Source: Arthrobacter livingstonensis (GTDB taxonomy: Bacteria > Actinomycetota > Actinomycetes > Actinomycetales > Micrococcaceae). Taken from it: DNA of 64,000 nt. Positions 17,942 to 25,680 of the stretch are shown here, piece after piece. Every line of letters starts with the position of its first letter. Position 1 is the stretch's first letter. A program made the translations under genes and the position numbers. Below the pieces are notes generated by a model. The model did not search any database. It was given only the letters and a program-made list of their open reading frames with translations, and was not told the origin of the DNA. The stretch is taken from assembly GCF_003219815.1 (NCBI RefSeq), contig NZ_QJVD01000004.1, positions 62,001 through 126,000 on the forward strand, in the 5' to 3' direction.

Positions 17942-20182
17942 GTGACAGAAACCATGACTTCAGCCGCCGGCACCCAGGCAGCTGAGTTGGACGACACCGC
18001 AAAATCCGCAGGAACGGCCAAGCCGGCCGGACTGGCTGGATTGAAGCTGGCACAGCTGCAGGCACTTGCCGGGCAACTTGGCATCACCGGCGGGTCAAGG
18101 ATGCGCAAGGGTGACCTCGTCGCCGCCATTTCAGCCCACCAGCGTGGTTCTTCCGTGGCGGACCGCCCGGTGCGCGCTGCAAAGGAAGAACGCGCACCCA
18201 AGGTAGAGGCCGCCACCGCTGAAACCGCTGGCGGGGCCCCCGCCAAGCGCGCCCCGCGCGGCAAGGCCAACGCCGTGGCCGCCGAAACTCAGGAAGCACC
18301 TGCCGCTGCTTCTTCCGAGTCCGCCCCGGATGAACGCCCGGCCCGCGGCCGTGGCCGCAGCCGGCGTGCAGCGAGCAGCGACGGCGTCATCACCACGACA
18401 GCCGATGCCGGCACACAGGCCGCTACTGTCCCAGTCGAGCAGGCACCGGCGACCGTTTCGGAGCCCCCGGCGTCCGAGCAGGACGGCGAAAACCGCCGCC
18501 AGCCGCGCACCCGCAACCGCCGTGCACAGGGTGGCGGCCGCGACGCCAACACCGATGCCGACGTTGCCGCCGAGGCACCGGCTGAGAAGGCACCCCACCG
18601 CGCCGAGGCCGACCAGGGCGCGAACGCCCAGGACGACAACGCGGACAAGGGCGAGAACACGGACGGTTCCGACCGCAACCGCCGCAACCAGCGGAACCAG
18701 CGCAACAACGACCGTTCGTCAAACAACCAGTCGTCCAACGAGCGCTCCTCCAATGAGCGGCCCTCCAATGAGCGCAACGACCGGAACACCAACGATCGCA
18801 ATGACGACGAAGACGGCTCGCGGAACAACCGCAACCGCCGCAACCGCCGCGACCGCAACGGCAACGACTCCCCGGACCGCAACGACCGTAACGACCGCAG
18901 CGGTAACAACCGCAACGACCGCAACGAACGCAATGACCGTTTCCGCGACCGCAACGAACGTCGCCGCGGCCGCACCCAGGGCCCGGACTTTGACGATTCG
19001 GAAGTCACCGACGACGACGTCCTGCTGCCCGTGGCCGGCATCCTTGACGTGCTGGACAACTATGCGTTTGTCCGCACCTCCGGCTACCTGCCCGGCTCCA
19101 ACGACGTCTACGTCTCCCTGTCCCAGGTCAAGAAGTACAACCTGCGCAAGGGCGACGCCGTTGTCGGTGCCATCCGTGCCCCGCGCGAAGGCGAGGACCG
19201 CAGCCAGGCGCAGACCACGCGCCAGAAGTTCAACGCCCTGGTGCGCGTCACCAGCGTGAACGGCAAGAACCCGGACGAGCTCAAGGACCGCGTCGAGTTC
19301 TCCAAGCTGGTGCCGCTGTACCCGTCCGAGCGACTGCGCCTGGAGACCGATCCCAAGAAGATCGGCCCGCGCGTCATCGACCTGGTCGCCCCGATTGGCA
19401 AGGGCCAGCGAGGCCTGATCGTCTCCCCGCCCAAGGCGGGCAAGACGCTGATCCTGCAGTCGATCGCGAACGCCATCACCATTAACAACCCTGAGGTCCA
19501 CCTCATGATGGTTTTGGTTGATGAGCGTCCCGAAGAAGTCACCGACATGCAGCGCACCGTCAAGGGTGAGGTCATTGCCTCAACCTTCGACCGCCCCGCC
19601 GACGACCACACGCAGGTTGCCGAGCTGTCCATCGAGCGGGCCAAGCGCCTCGTCGAGATGGGCATGGATGTTGTTGTGCTGTTGGACTCCATGACACGCT
19701 TGGGACGTGCCTACAACAACTCGGCACCGTCGTCCGGACGCATACTTTCCGGTGGTGTGGACTCCGCAGCCCTGTACCCGCCGAAGCGCTTCTTCGGCGC
19801 TGCCCGCAACATTGAAAACGGCGGCTCGCTGACCATCCTGGCCACGGCACTGGTGGAAACCGGTTCCAAGGCCGACGAGGTCATCTTCGAGGAGTTCAAG
19901 GGCACCGGCAACATGGAGCTCCGCCTGTCGCGCCAGCTGGCCGACAAGCGCATCTTCCCTGCCGTTGACGTCAATGCCTCCGGCACGCGCCGTGAGGAAA
20001 ACCTGCTCTCCGCCGAAGAGGTCAAGATCATGTGGCGCCTGCGCCGCGTCCTCTCCGGCCTGGAAATGCAGCAGTCGCTGGAACTGCTCACCTCCAAGAT
20101 CCGTGAGACGCAGTCCAACGTTGAGTTCCTCATGCAGATCCAGAAGACCACCCTGGGGTCCAAGGCCGAACTGGACAAATAG
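17942..20182 (+). CDS. rho: Transcription termination factor Rho with large disordered insert
   Basis: A 746-residue RNA-dependent hexameric ATPase that terminates transcription, far longer than the 419-residue E. coli protein. It has an N-terminal Rho-N helix domain (AGLKLAQLQALAGQLGITGG, about 30-60); an insert of about 270 residues, first Ala/Glu-rich and then repetitive Arg/Asn/Asp (NDRNDRN-like); an OB-fold RNA-binding domain from about 350 (GILDVLDNYAFVRTSGY); Walker A PPKAGKT near 498-504; and Walker B VVLLDSMTR near 580. Such inserts are typical of actinobacterial Rho and add RNA affinity. The GTG start follows GAAGGA inside a palindrome. Confidence 0.97.
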   Translation: MTETMTSAAGTQAAELDDTAKSAGTAKPAGLAGLKLAQLQALAGQLGITGGSRMRKGDLVAAISAHQRGSSVADRPVRAAKEERAPKVEAATAETAGGAPAKRAPRGKANAVAAETQEAPAAASSESAPDERPARGRGRSRRAASSDGVITTTADAGTQAATVPVEQAPATVSEPPASEQDGENRRQPRTRNRRAQGGGRDANTDADVAAEAPAEKAPHRAEADQGANAQDDNADKGENTDGSDRNRRNQRNQRNNDRSSNNQSSNERSSNERPSNERNDRNTNDRNDDEDGSRNNRNRRNRRDRNGNDSPDRNDRNDRSGNNRNDRNERNDRFRDRNERRRGRTQGPDFDDSEVTDDDVLLPVAGILDVLDNYAFVRTSGYLPGSNDVYVSLSQVKKYNLRKGDAVVGAIRAPREGEDRSQAQTTRQKFNALVRVTSVNGKNPDELKDRVEFSKLVPLYPSERLRLETDPKKIGPRVIDLVAPIGKGQRGLIVSPPKAGKTLILQSIANAITINNPEVHLMMVLVDERPEEVTDMQRTVKGEVIASTFDRPADDHTQVAELSIERAKRLVEMGMDVVVLLDSMTRLGRAYNNSAPSSGRILSGGVDSAALYPPKRFFGAARNIENGGSLTILATALVETGSKADEVIFEEFKGTGNMELRLSRQLADKRIFPAVDVNASGTRREENLLSAEEVKIMWRLRRVLSGLEMQQSLELLTSKIRETQSNVEFLMQIQKTTLGSKAELDK

Positions 20183-20189
20183 CTACGCA

Positions 20190-20282
20190 CACTAATCCGC
20201 CTTCGTAGTGAAGGGGGCCCGCCCGCTTCGCGGGCGCCCGAAGCCGCTCCCGGCACCCTTCACTACTTCGGGCGGATTAGTG
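20190..20282 (+). terminator. Long interrupted inverted repeat downstream of rho
   Basis: Left arm 20190-20215 and right arm 20256-20282 form two perfect stems of 12 and 11 bp separated by a 3x4-nt internal loop. Inside lies a smaller GC hairpin (GCCCGC 20221-20226 with GCGGGC 20230-20235). It begins 7 bp after the rho stop codon and ends 67 bp before prfA. No T-tract follows. In Mycobacterium rpmE sits between rho and prfA; here this structure is all that is present. Confidence 0.65.
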
Positions 20283-20349
20283 CGTTAAGCACAGCGTGTC
20301 CGGCACGGTAGATGTAATTAGACTTGACATACGTCGAGAGAGGTTTTAA

Positions 20350-21423
20350 ATGTTTGAATCCATCCACGGGTTGCTTGATGAGCACGCGGAGCTGCAGATG
20401 CGGCTCAGCGACCCCGCAGTGCATGCCGACCAGTCGTTGGCGCGGAAATTGGGCCGTCGGTATGCGGAGCTGGGCCGCGTGGTGGAGGGATACCATCAGG
20501 TAGAGCAGCTCACCGGCGACCTTGAAGCTGCCAAGGAAATGGCGGCGGAGGACCCGGAATTTGCCGCCGAGGTGCCTGTGCTGGAGCAGCAGCTTGCGAT
20601 CGCGCAGGAAAAGCTGCGCCGCCTGCTGATTCCCCGCGATCCCGACGACGCCCGCGACGTCATCCTGGAAGTGAAGGCCGGTGAAGGCGGCGACGAGGCC
20701 GCGCTGTTCGCTGCCGACCTGGTTCGCATGTACACGCGCTACGCCGATACCCGGGGCTGGAAAACGGAAATCATTTCCGCCACGGAGTCGGACCTGGGTG
20801 GCTACAAGGACATTTCCATCGCCGTGAAGGGCCGCTCCAACGACCCCGCCGAGGGTGTCTTTGCCCGGCTGAAGTTTGAAGGTGGCGTGCACCGCGTGCA
20901 GCGCGTTCCCGCCACGGAGTCGCAGGGACGCATCCACACCTCGGCGGCCGGCGTGCTGGTGCTGCCGGAAGTAGATGAGCCCGAAGAGGTGGACATCAGC
21001 CAGAACGACCTCAAGATTGACGTCTACCGTTCCTCGGGTCCCGGCGGTCAGTCCGTGAACACCACTGACTCCGCCGTGCGCATCACCCACCTTCCCACCG
21101 GCATTGTCGTGGCCATGCAGAACGAGAAGTCGCAGCTGCAAAACCGCGAAGCTGGCATGCGTGTGCTGCGCGCCCGCATCCTGGCCCACCAGCAGGCCAT
21201 CATCGACGCCGAGAACTCGGCCGTGCGCAAGTCGCAGATCCGCACCATGGACCGCTCCGAGCGGATCCGCACGTACAACTACCCGGAAAACCGGATTGCC
21301 GACCACCGCACCGGCTATAAGGCGTACAACCTGGATGCGGTCATGAACGGCGATCTGGAACCCGTTGTGCAGTCCGCCATCGAAATGGATGAGCAGTCGC
21401 GCTTGGACGCCCTTGGTGACTAA
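20350..21423 (+). CDS. prfA: Peptide chain release factor 1
   Basis: A 357-residue factor reading UAA/UAG. The universally conserved GGQ is in [20 protein letters not shown] near residues 226-245, and the codon-recognition PxT-type loop is in [15 protein letters not shown] near 186-200. Length and domain order are standard. AGAGAGG precedes the ATG. The stop codon overlaps the proposed GTG start of prmC, whose product methylates this GGQ glutamine. Confidence 0.97.
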   Translation: MFESIHGLLDEHAELQMRLSDPAVHADQSLARKLGRRYAELGRVVEGYHQVEQLTGDLEAAKEMAAEDPEFAAEVPVLEQQLAIAQEKLRRLLIPRDPDDARDVILEVKAGEGGDEAALFAADLVRMYTRYADTRGWKTEIISATESDLGGYKDISIAVKGRSNDPAEGVFARLKFEGGVHRVQRVPATESQGRIHTSAAGVLVLPEVDEPEEVDISQNDLKIDVYRSSGPGGQSVNTTDSAVRITHLPTGIVVAMQNEKSQLQNREAGMRVLRARILAHQQAIIDAENSAVRKSQIRTMDRSERIRTYNYPENRIADHRTGYKAYNLDAVMNGDLEPVVQSAIEMDEQSRLDALGD

Positions 21424-22543
21424 TCCCCACGCCCTCCCGGATCCTGCCGCTGGCGCGTCAGTCTCCGGGTCCCTCGGGCGCGTGGGCCCAGCGGTGCCGG
21501 CGGAGGAAATCGCTGGCGCGATTTCCTCGGAACCTGGCGAGTGTGGCCCCACCCGCGCCCTCCCAGATCCTGCCGCTGGCGCGTCAGTCTCCGGGTCCCT
21601 CGGGCGCGTGGGCCCAGCGGTGTCGGCGGGGGAAATCGCTGGGACGATTTCTTCGGAACCTAGCGAGTGTGACCCTAGTCCTCCCCTCTCTCTCGCCGAC
21701 GCGGTGAAGACTGCAACGGCCACCCTTGCGGCCGCCGGTGTGCCCTCGCCGGCGGTGGATGCCCAGCTTTTGGCTGCGCATCTGCTCGGGGTGGGCCGCG
21801 GGGAATTGGCGGCCATGTTATTTGGTACAACTGTGGCACCAAAGGGTTACGATGCCTTGCTGGCCCGCCGCGCCGCACGCGAACCACTGCAGCACATTAC
21901 CGGCACGGCCTATTTTCGGCACCTGAAACTTGCAGTGGGCAAGGGTGTTTTTGTACCGCGGCCGGAGACGGAAACTGTGGTGCAGCTGGCCATTGACGTA
22001 TTAACACAACTGCAGCAGGAACGTGGCCGGGACGGCGGGCCGACCGCCGTCGACCTTGGCACCGGGTCCGGAGCCATGGCCGCTTCGCTGGCCGGCGAGG
22101 TTCCCGGCTGCCGGGTGTACGCCGTCGAACTTAGCGACGCCGCATACCCGTGGGCGGTGCGGAACCTCGCCGGGACCGGGGTGGTGCTGGTCCACGGTGA
22201 CATGAGGGACGCCTTCGCCGAGCTGGACGGCACCGTGGACGTGGTGGTTTCCAATCCGCCTTACATTCCAGCCGGCGCCATTCCCCGGGACCCTGAAGTG
22301 CAGCTGCACGATCCCCACATGGCCCTGTATGGCGGAGGGGAGGACGGCCTGGAAATGCCGGCGGCAGCTGCCACCACTGCCGTACGCCTGCTTCATCCCG
22401 GCGGATTCTTCGTCATGGAGCACGCTGAAGTGCAGGCCGCACAGATGGCGGATTTGCTCCGCGGCAGCGGTGAATGGTCGGATATTACCACGCACACCGA
22501 TCTCACCGGCCGGGACCGGGCCACCAGCGGCCGCCGCCGCTGA
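21416..22543 (+). CDS. prmC: Release factor glutamine methyltransferase with repeat-encoded N-terminal extension
   Basis: The conserved protein begins around [14 protein letters not shown] (about residue 90) and contains FVPRPETE near 184, [16 protein letters not shown] near 210 and the glutamine-binding NPPY in [10 protein letters not shown] near 278. It methylates the GGQ glutamine of release factors. Upstream, two in-frame 42-residue repeats fill the space back to a GTG at 21416 overlapping the prfA stop. The only usual start after the repeats is a GTG at 21704, inside the conserved helix. The true start is therefore uncertain. Confidence 0.85.
   Translation: MTNPHALPDPAAGASVSGSLGRVGPAVPAEEIAGAISSEPGECGPTRALPDPAAGASVSGSLGRVGPAVSAGEIAGTISSEPSECDPSPPLSLADAVKTATATLAAAGVPSPAVDAQLLAAHLLGVGRGELAAMLFGTTVAPKGYDALLARRAAREPLQHITGTAYFRHLKLAVGKGVFVPRPETETVVQLAIDVLTQLQQERGRDGGPTAVDLGTGSGAMAASLAGEVPGCRVYAVELSDAAYPWAVRNLAGTGVVLVHGDMRDAFAELDGTVDVVVSNPPYIPAGAIPRDPEVQLHDPHMALYGGGEDGLEMPAAAATTAVRLLHPGGFFVMEHAEVQAAQMADLLRGSGEWSDITTHTDLTGRDRATSGRRR
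21431..21682 (+). repeat. 126-bp tandem duplication between prfA and prmC
   Basis: Two units (21431-21556 and 21557-21682), about 90 percent identical by eye, each exactly 42 codons. Unit 1 contains a perfect 11-bp hairpin GAGGAAATCGC / GCGATTTCCTC with loop TGGC (21503-21528); the stem is partly degenerate in unit 2. The in-frame translation reads [15 protein letters not shown] in both. The composition resembles an intergenic repeat rather than the neighbouring enzymes. Confidence 0.92.
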
Positions 22544-22607
22544 CGGACCTGCGCAAAGTCGTGTGTTGGCCAATCGCGTTCAAATTCCAGGGCGCCGTGA
22601 TGAAAGA

Positions 22608-23537
22608 ATGAGCAACGTGAGTACCACTTCCTATAACTGCACCAATGACGAACAACGCGCTCTTGGCCTGGCACACGCCCAAAAGGCCATCGCCGCCAAA
22701 CAGGTCATTGTGATGCCTACGGACACCGTTTACGGCATCGCGGCCGACGCATTTTCGCCCCAGGCAGTCGCCACACTGCTGGCTGCCAAGGGCCGTGGGC
22801 GAAACATGCCCCCGCCTGTGCTGATCCCGCGGATAGGCACCATGGAGGGTCTCGCCACAGACATCCCGGACGACGCACGCAAGCTGGCCGAAAAGTATTG
22901 GCCCGGCCCGCTGACGCTTATCTTCCATGCCCAGCCATCGCTGACGTGGGACCTGGGCGACGCCGTGGGCACGGTGGCGCTGCGCGTGCCCGACGAGCAG
23001 CTGGCCCTTGACCTGCTGACGCTCACCGGACCTCTGGCCGTCTCCAGCGCCAACCGCACGGGGCAGCCGGCTGCACAGACAGCCCAGGAAGCCCGCGAGC
23101 AGCTGGCCGAATCCGTCGAGGTGTATCTGGAAGCGGGATTCCGCCCCCTGGAGGGGACAGTCGGTGTCCCATCCACCATCGTCGACGCCACGGGCCTGCG
23201 CCTGCGGGTGGTCCGTGAAGGCGCCATTTCGCTGGCAGACATCCAGCGCATGGTGCCTAGCGCCCTTGGCAGCGAGCCGGAGCCTGAGATGTGGTCGCCC
23301 TCGGGCGAAGAATCCCAGCCGGGCGCCGGGGACGCAACCATCAGCCTGCAAAAATCCGTCCCGGTGGTCGAGCCTGCCCCCGAGGTCGAGCCGGTTGGGG
23401 TCGAGACTGAGACTGGGGTCGAGCCTGCCCCGGAGGTCGAGCCGGTTGGGGTCGAGACTGAGACTGGGGTCGAGCCTGCCCCGGAGGTCGAGGTTGAGGC
23501 TGAGATCAAGTCCGAGCCGGCACCCGACACGAAATAA
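22608..23537 (+). CDS. L-threonylcarbamoyladenylate synthase (YrdC/Sua5 family) with repetitive acidic tail
   Basis: A 309-residue protein. The YrdC domain (about residues 20-210) shows VIVMPTDTVYGIAADA, KGRGRNMPPPVLI and SSANRTGQPA, which bind ATP, threonine and bicarbonate to make threonylcarbamoyl-AMP for tRNA t6A37. The usual KxR...P motif is mildly varied. The last 100 residues are not part of the enzyme: they are Glu/Val/Pro-rich and include a 17-residue tandem repeat. It sits in its conserved place after prfA-prmC. GTG at 22617 is an alternative start. Confidence 0.92.
   Translation: MSNVSTTSYNCTNDEQRALGLAHAQKAIAAKQVIVMPTDTVYGIAADAFSPQAVATLLAAKGRGRNMPPPVLIPRIGTMEGLATDIPDDARKLAEKYWPGPLTLIFHAQPSLTWDLGDAVGTVALRVPDEQLALDLLTLTGPLAVSSANRTGQPAAQTAQEAREQLAESVEVYLEAGFRPLEGTVGVPSTIVDATGLRLRVVREGAISLADIQRMVPSALGSEPEPEMWSPSGEESQPGAGDATISLQKSVPVVEPAPEVEPVGVETETGVEPAPEVEPVGVETETGVEPAPEVEVEAEIKSEPAPDTK
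23367..23492 (+). repeat. 51-bp in-frame tandem repeat (about 2.5 copies) in the sua5-like gene
   Basis: Units at 23367-23417 and 23418-23468 and a partial unit from 23469 encode VEPAPEVEPVGVETETG. The unit length is a multiple of three, so copy-number change alters only the length of the acidic tail. It is a candidate variable-number locus. Confidence 0.92.
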
Positions 23538-23633
23538 CCCGAATATTCCGTCGAGAGTACACTAACGGCGGCCACCGGGCTCGGCAAGCCGCCAGAGCTG
23601 TACTCTGGGCGGGGTGCAACGGGTGCGGAGCCT

Positions 23634-24593
23634 TCAGAGATCCAGTTCCGGCATCGGCTGCCATTGCTTGTCGGCCAGGATGGGACGGGAGGCGCGCCAA
23701 CCCGCCCAGAGTTTGCCTGTGCCGTGCAGGGTCTTCTCCACGAAGACCAGGCGAACCAGTTCCTTGGCTGCCGTCAGGGCCGTCCCCAAGGCAAAGCCCA
23801 CAGGGTTGTAGCAGCCGTTGGCGCGCAGGTACTGGGCCACCAGCCCGCGGTTGCGCATCACATAGAAACGGCTCAGGTCCGAGGAATCGTTCAGGTGCCG
23901 GATGAGCAGGTCGACGCTGCGCTGGGCCCGGACCTTGTGCAGCACAAACTCGTTGACATACATGACAGGGCGCTTCAGCGCTATCAGCCAGCCGTAGATG
24001 GCGTCGTCCCAGGTGATGAAGAAGCGCGGATCCGGCAGGCCCACCGAGGCCACGGCATCGCGGTGGACCAGCATGCCCTCAAAGCACCCGACATTGGTGG
24101 AAAATTCGTTGGAGTGGGCAAAGACGTCGCCGCGCACCGGCAGGTGCAGGCCAAGGAAGCTGCTGAAGTTGTGCTGCCAAAAGAACGGTTCGCCGGAGGT
24201 GTCGTAGCGGCGCCCCACCAGGGCGTCGTATTTGTCCATCCACGGGCCAAAGGCGCCGATCGCCCCGGGAACCGCTGTGACGTCGTCGTCCATCAGCCAC
24301 ATCCACTGGGCGCCCTCGGCCAAGGCACGCTCCACGCCGGCGGAAAAGCCGCCGGCGCCGCCCACATTGCTGGCCAGGGCATGATGGTGCAGGGCGATGG
24401 GCCGGGGGAGGGCGCCCAAACGATCCTGCGCGGCGCCAATCACGGCGGCAGTGGTGTCGGTGCTTGCGTTGTCCACCACCACCAGGGCCTCGGGTGCGGG
24501 GTCCAGGACAGCGATGGAGTCCAACAGATCCGACAGGTAGCCCGCCCGGTTGAACGTGGTGATCACAATGAAGAAGCGGTCACGGCGTCCCAC
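23634..24593 (-). CDS. Family 2 glycosyltransferase
   Basis: A 319-residue GT-A enzyme starting at a GTG (MGRRDRFF) two bases after the preceding glycosyltransferase. Motifs are VITTFNRAGYL near residue 12, LVVVDNASTD near 43, the metal-binding WLMDDDVT near 100, and a downstream FFITWDDAIYGWLI that supplies the catalytic base region. The pattern resembles galactofuranosyl- and rhamnosyltransferases of actinobacterial envelopes, but donor and acceptor are unknown. No transmembrane segment is obvious. It pairs with its paralogue as a two-gene operon. Confidence 0.87.
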   Translation of the reverse strand: MGRRDRFFIVITTFNRAGYLSDLLDSIAVLDPAPEALVVVDNASTDTTAAVIGAAQDRLGALPRPIALHHHALASNVGGAGGFSAGVERALAEGAQWMWLMDDDVTAVPGAIGAFGPWMDKYDALVGRRYDTSGEPFFWQHNFSSFLGLHLPVRGDVFAHSNEFSTNVGCFEGMLVHRDAVASVGLPDPRFFITWDDAIYGWLIALKRPVMYVNEFVLHKVRAQRSVDLLIRHLNDSSDLSRFYVMRNRGLVAQYLRANGCYNPVGFALGTALTAAKELVRLVFVEKTLHGTGKLWAGWRASRPILADKQWQPMPELDL

Positions 24594-24595
24594 GG

Positions 24596-25495
24596 CTAGA
24601 ACTTCTGGTCCTTCAGCGGCCCGAACCTGGCTCCGCGAAGGCCCGCCGTGTAGGCGCCCGCCCACTTCGCCAGGCCCTTGAGGTCGCCGCGCCTGAGGAA
24701 ATAAAGCGGATAGCCCACGGCGTCGGCCACGAAGGACTGCAGCCGCCGGTGTTTGCGCGTGAGGTAGCCGCGGTTGCGGTAGTAGTAGAACTGCTTGAAC
24801 GGGGACTCCGGGACCAGCACGTGGAAGCGGTCGCCCATGAGCTCCTGCACCTCGCCCCAGCCAACGGGATGGGTCAGCGCCACGGTGGTGACGGTGCCAA
24901 ACTTGACGTTCGCCTGGCGCAGCCGCAGCATGAAGTCGACCTCGTCGCCGCGGATGAACAGGCGCAGATCGGGCAGCCCCACCTTGAAAAACACATCGGT
25001 GCGGATCAGCGCGCCATTGAAGAACTGACCGACGTTTTCAATCAGTCCCAGCGGCTCCACCACGGACCTCTCATGGGTCAGGTGACCGTCCAGGCGGAAC
25101 GGGAAGGACAGTTTCGTGGGCTCGCCGGGGGCCACAATCAACGGAACCACAACGTCCAGGCCACGGCTTTGGGCGGCGGCCAGCAGCGTGGCCAGGCATT
25201 CGGGATCCTCGGGATGGGCGTCGTCGTCCATGATCCACACCCATTGCGCACCCGAGGCCATGGCGCTGAGGATGGCAAAGGAGAACCCGCCGGCCCCGCC
25301 CAGGTTCGCCTCGGACCGCAGATAAGTGACGGCGGCCTGCGCCTCCGCGGCGATCCGGTCCACCGGCTGCGTGCCCGAATCCACCAGTGATATGGACACG
25401 GGTGCATGGGTTTGCTGCGAAAGGGCCCCCAGCAAAGTGCGTACGTCCTCTGGCCGGTCAAAGGTGACGGCAGCCACAGCTACGGTATTTTGCAA
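24596..25495 (-). CDS. Family 2 glycosyltransferase
   Basis: About 299 residues from a TTG start (LQNTVAVAAVTFDRP) that follows AGAGG/AAGGA purine tracts. It has the GT2 core: AVTFDRPEDV, SLVDSGTQ, NLGGAGGFS near 84, the DDD metal motif in VWIMDDDAHPED near 97 and FIRGDEVDFMLRL near 188. It shares the NxGGAGGFS and DDD blocks with the downstream glycosyltransferase, so the two are probably duplicates with different specificity. It is divergent from the wbpM-like gene, across a 185-bp interval. Confidence 0.86.
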   Translation of the reverse strand: MQNTVAVAAVTFDRPEDVRTLLGALSQQTHAPVSISLVDSGTQPVDRIAAEAQAAVTYLRSEANLGGAGGFSFAILSAMASGAQWVWIMDDDAHPEDPECLATLLAAAQSRGLDVVVPLIVAPGEPTKLSFPFRLDGHLTHERSVVEPLGLIENVGQFFNGALIRTDVFFKVGLPDLRLFIRGDEVDFMLRLRQANVKFGTVTTVALTHPVGWGEVQELMGDRFHVLVPESPFKQFYYYRNRGYLTRKHRRLQSFVADAVGYPLYFLRRGDLKGLAKWAGAYTAGLRGARFGPLKDQKF

Positions 25496-25549
25496 GTCCT
25501 TAGATCCTCTCGGCCGCGGCAGGGGCACGCGGCACGGCTTGGCAGTGGG

Positions 25550-25568
25550 TAATCGCCTGAAGCGATTA
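25550..25568. promoter_or_regulatory. Small palindrome in a divergent promoter region
   Basis: TAATCGC (25550-25556) and GCGATTA (25562-25568) are perfect inverted copies around a 5-nt centre, followed by an AT-rich stretch (TATCTTTAATAG). The site lies between the glycosyltransferase pair and the divergent wbpM-like gene and could be a shared operator. No recognised regulator lies nearby. Confidence 0.3.
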
Positions 25569-25680
25569 GTATCTTTAATAGCTACCACTTTAGTACAGCC
25601 CGCATCCATTGGACTGTAGAGCAAATGAGCGCAAAGCGCGCGCCAATTATTATCGGCCAGAAATCGGACTACGAATCACG

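Noticed and set aside
18289-19059. Minus-strand frame of 257 codons rich in Leu-Arg-Ser repeats
   Set aside because: It is the antisense shadow of the repetitive Arg/Asn/Asp insert of rho; no start signal, no family similarity, and rho is certain.
20263-21816. Minus-strand frame of 518 codons across prfA and the 126-bp repeat
   Set aside because: Opposite to prfA with GGQ and codon-recognition motifs; the repeat is merely open in several frames.
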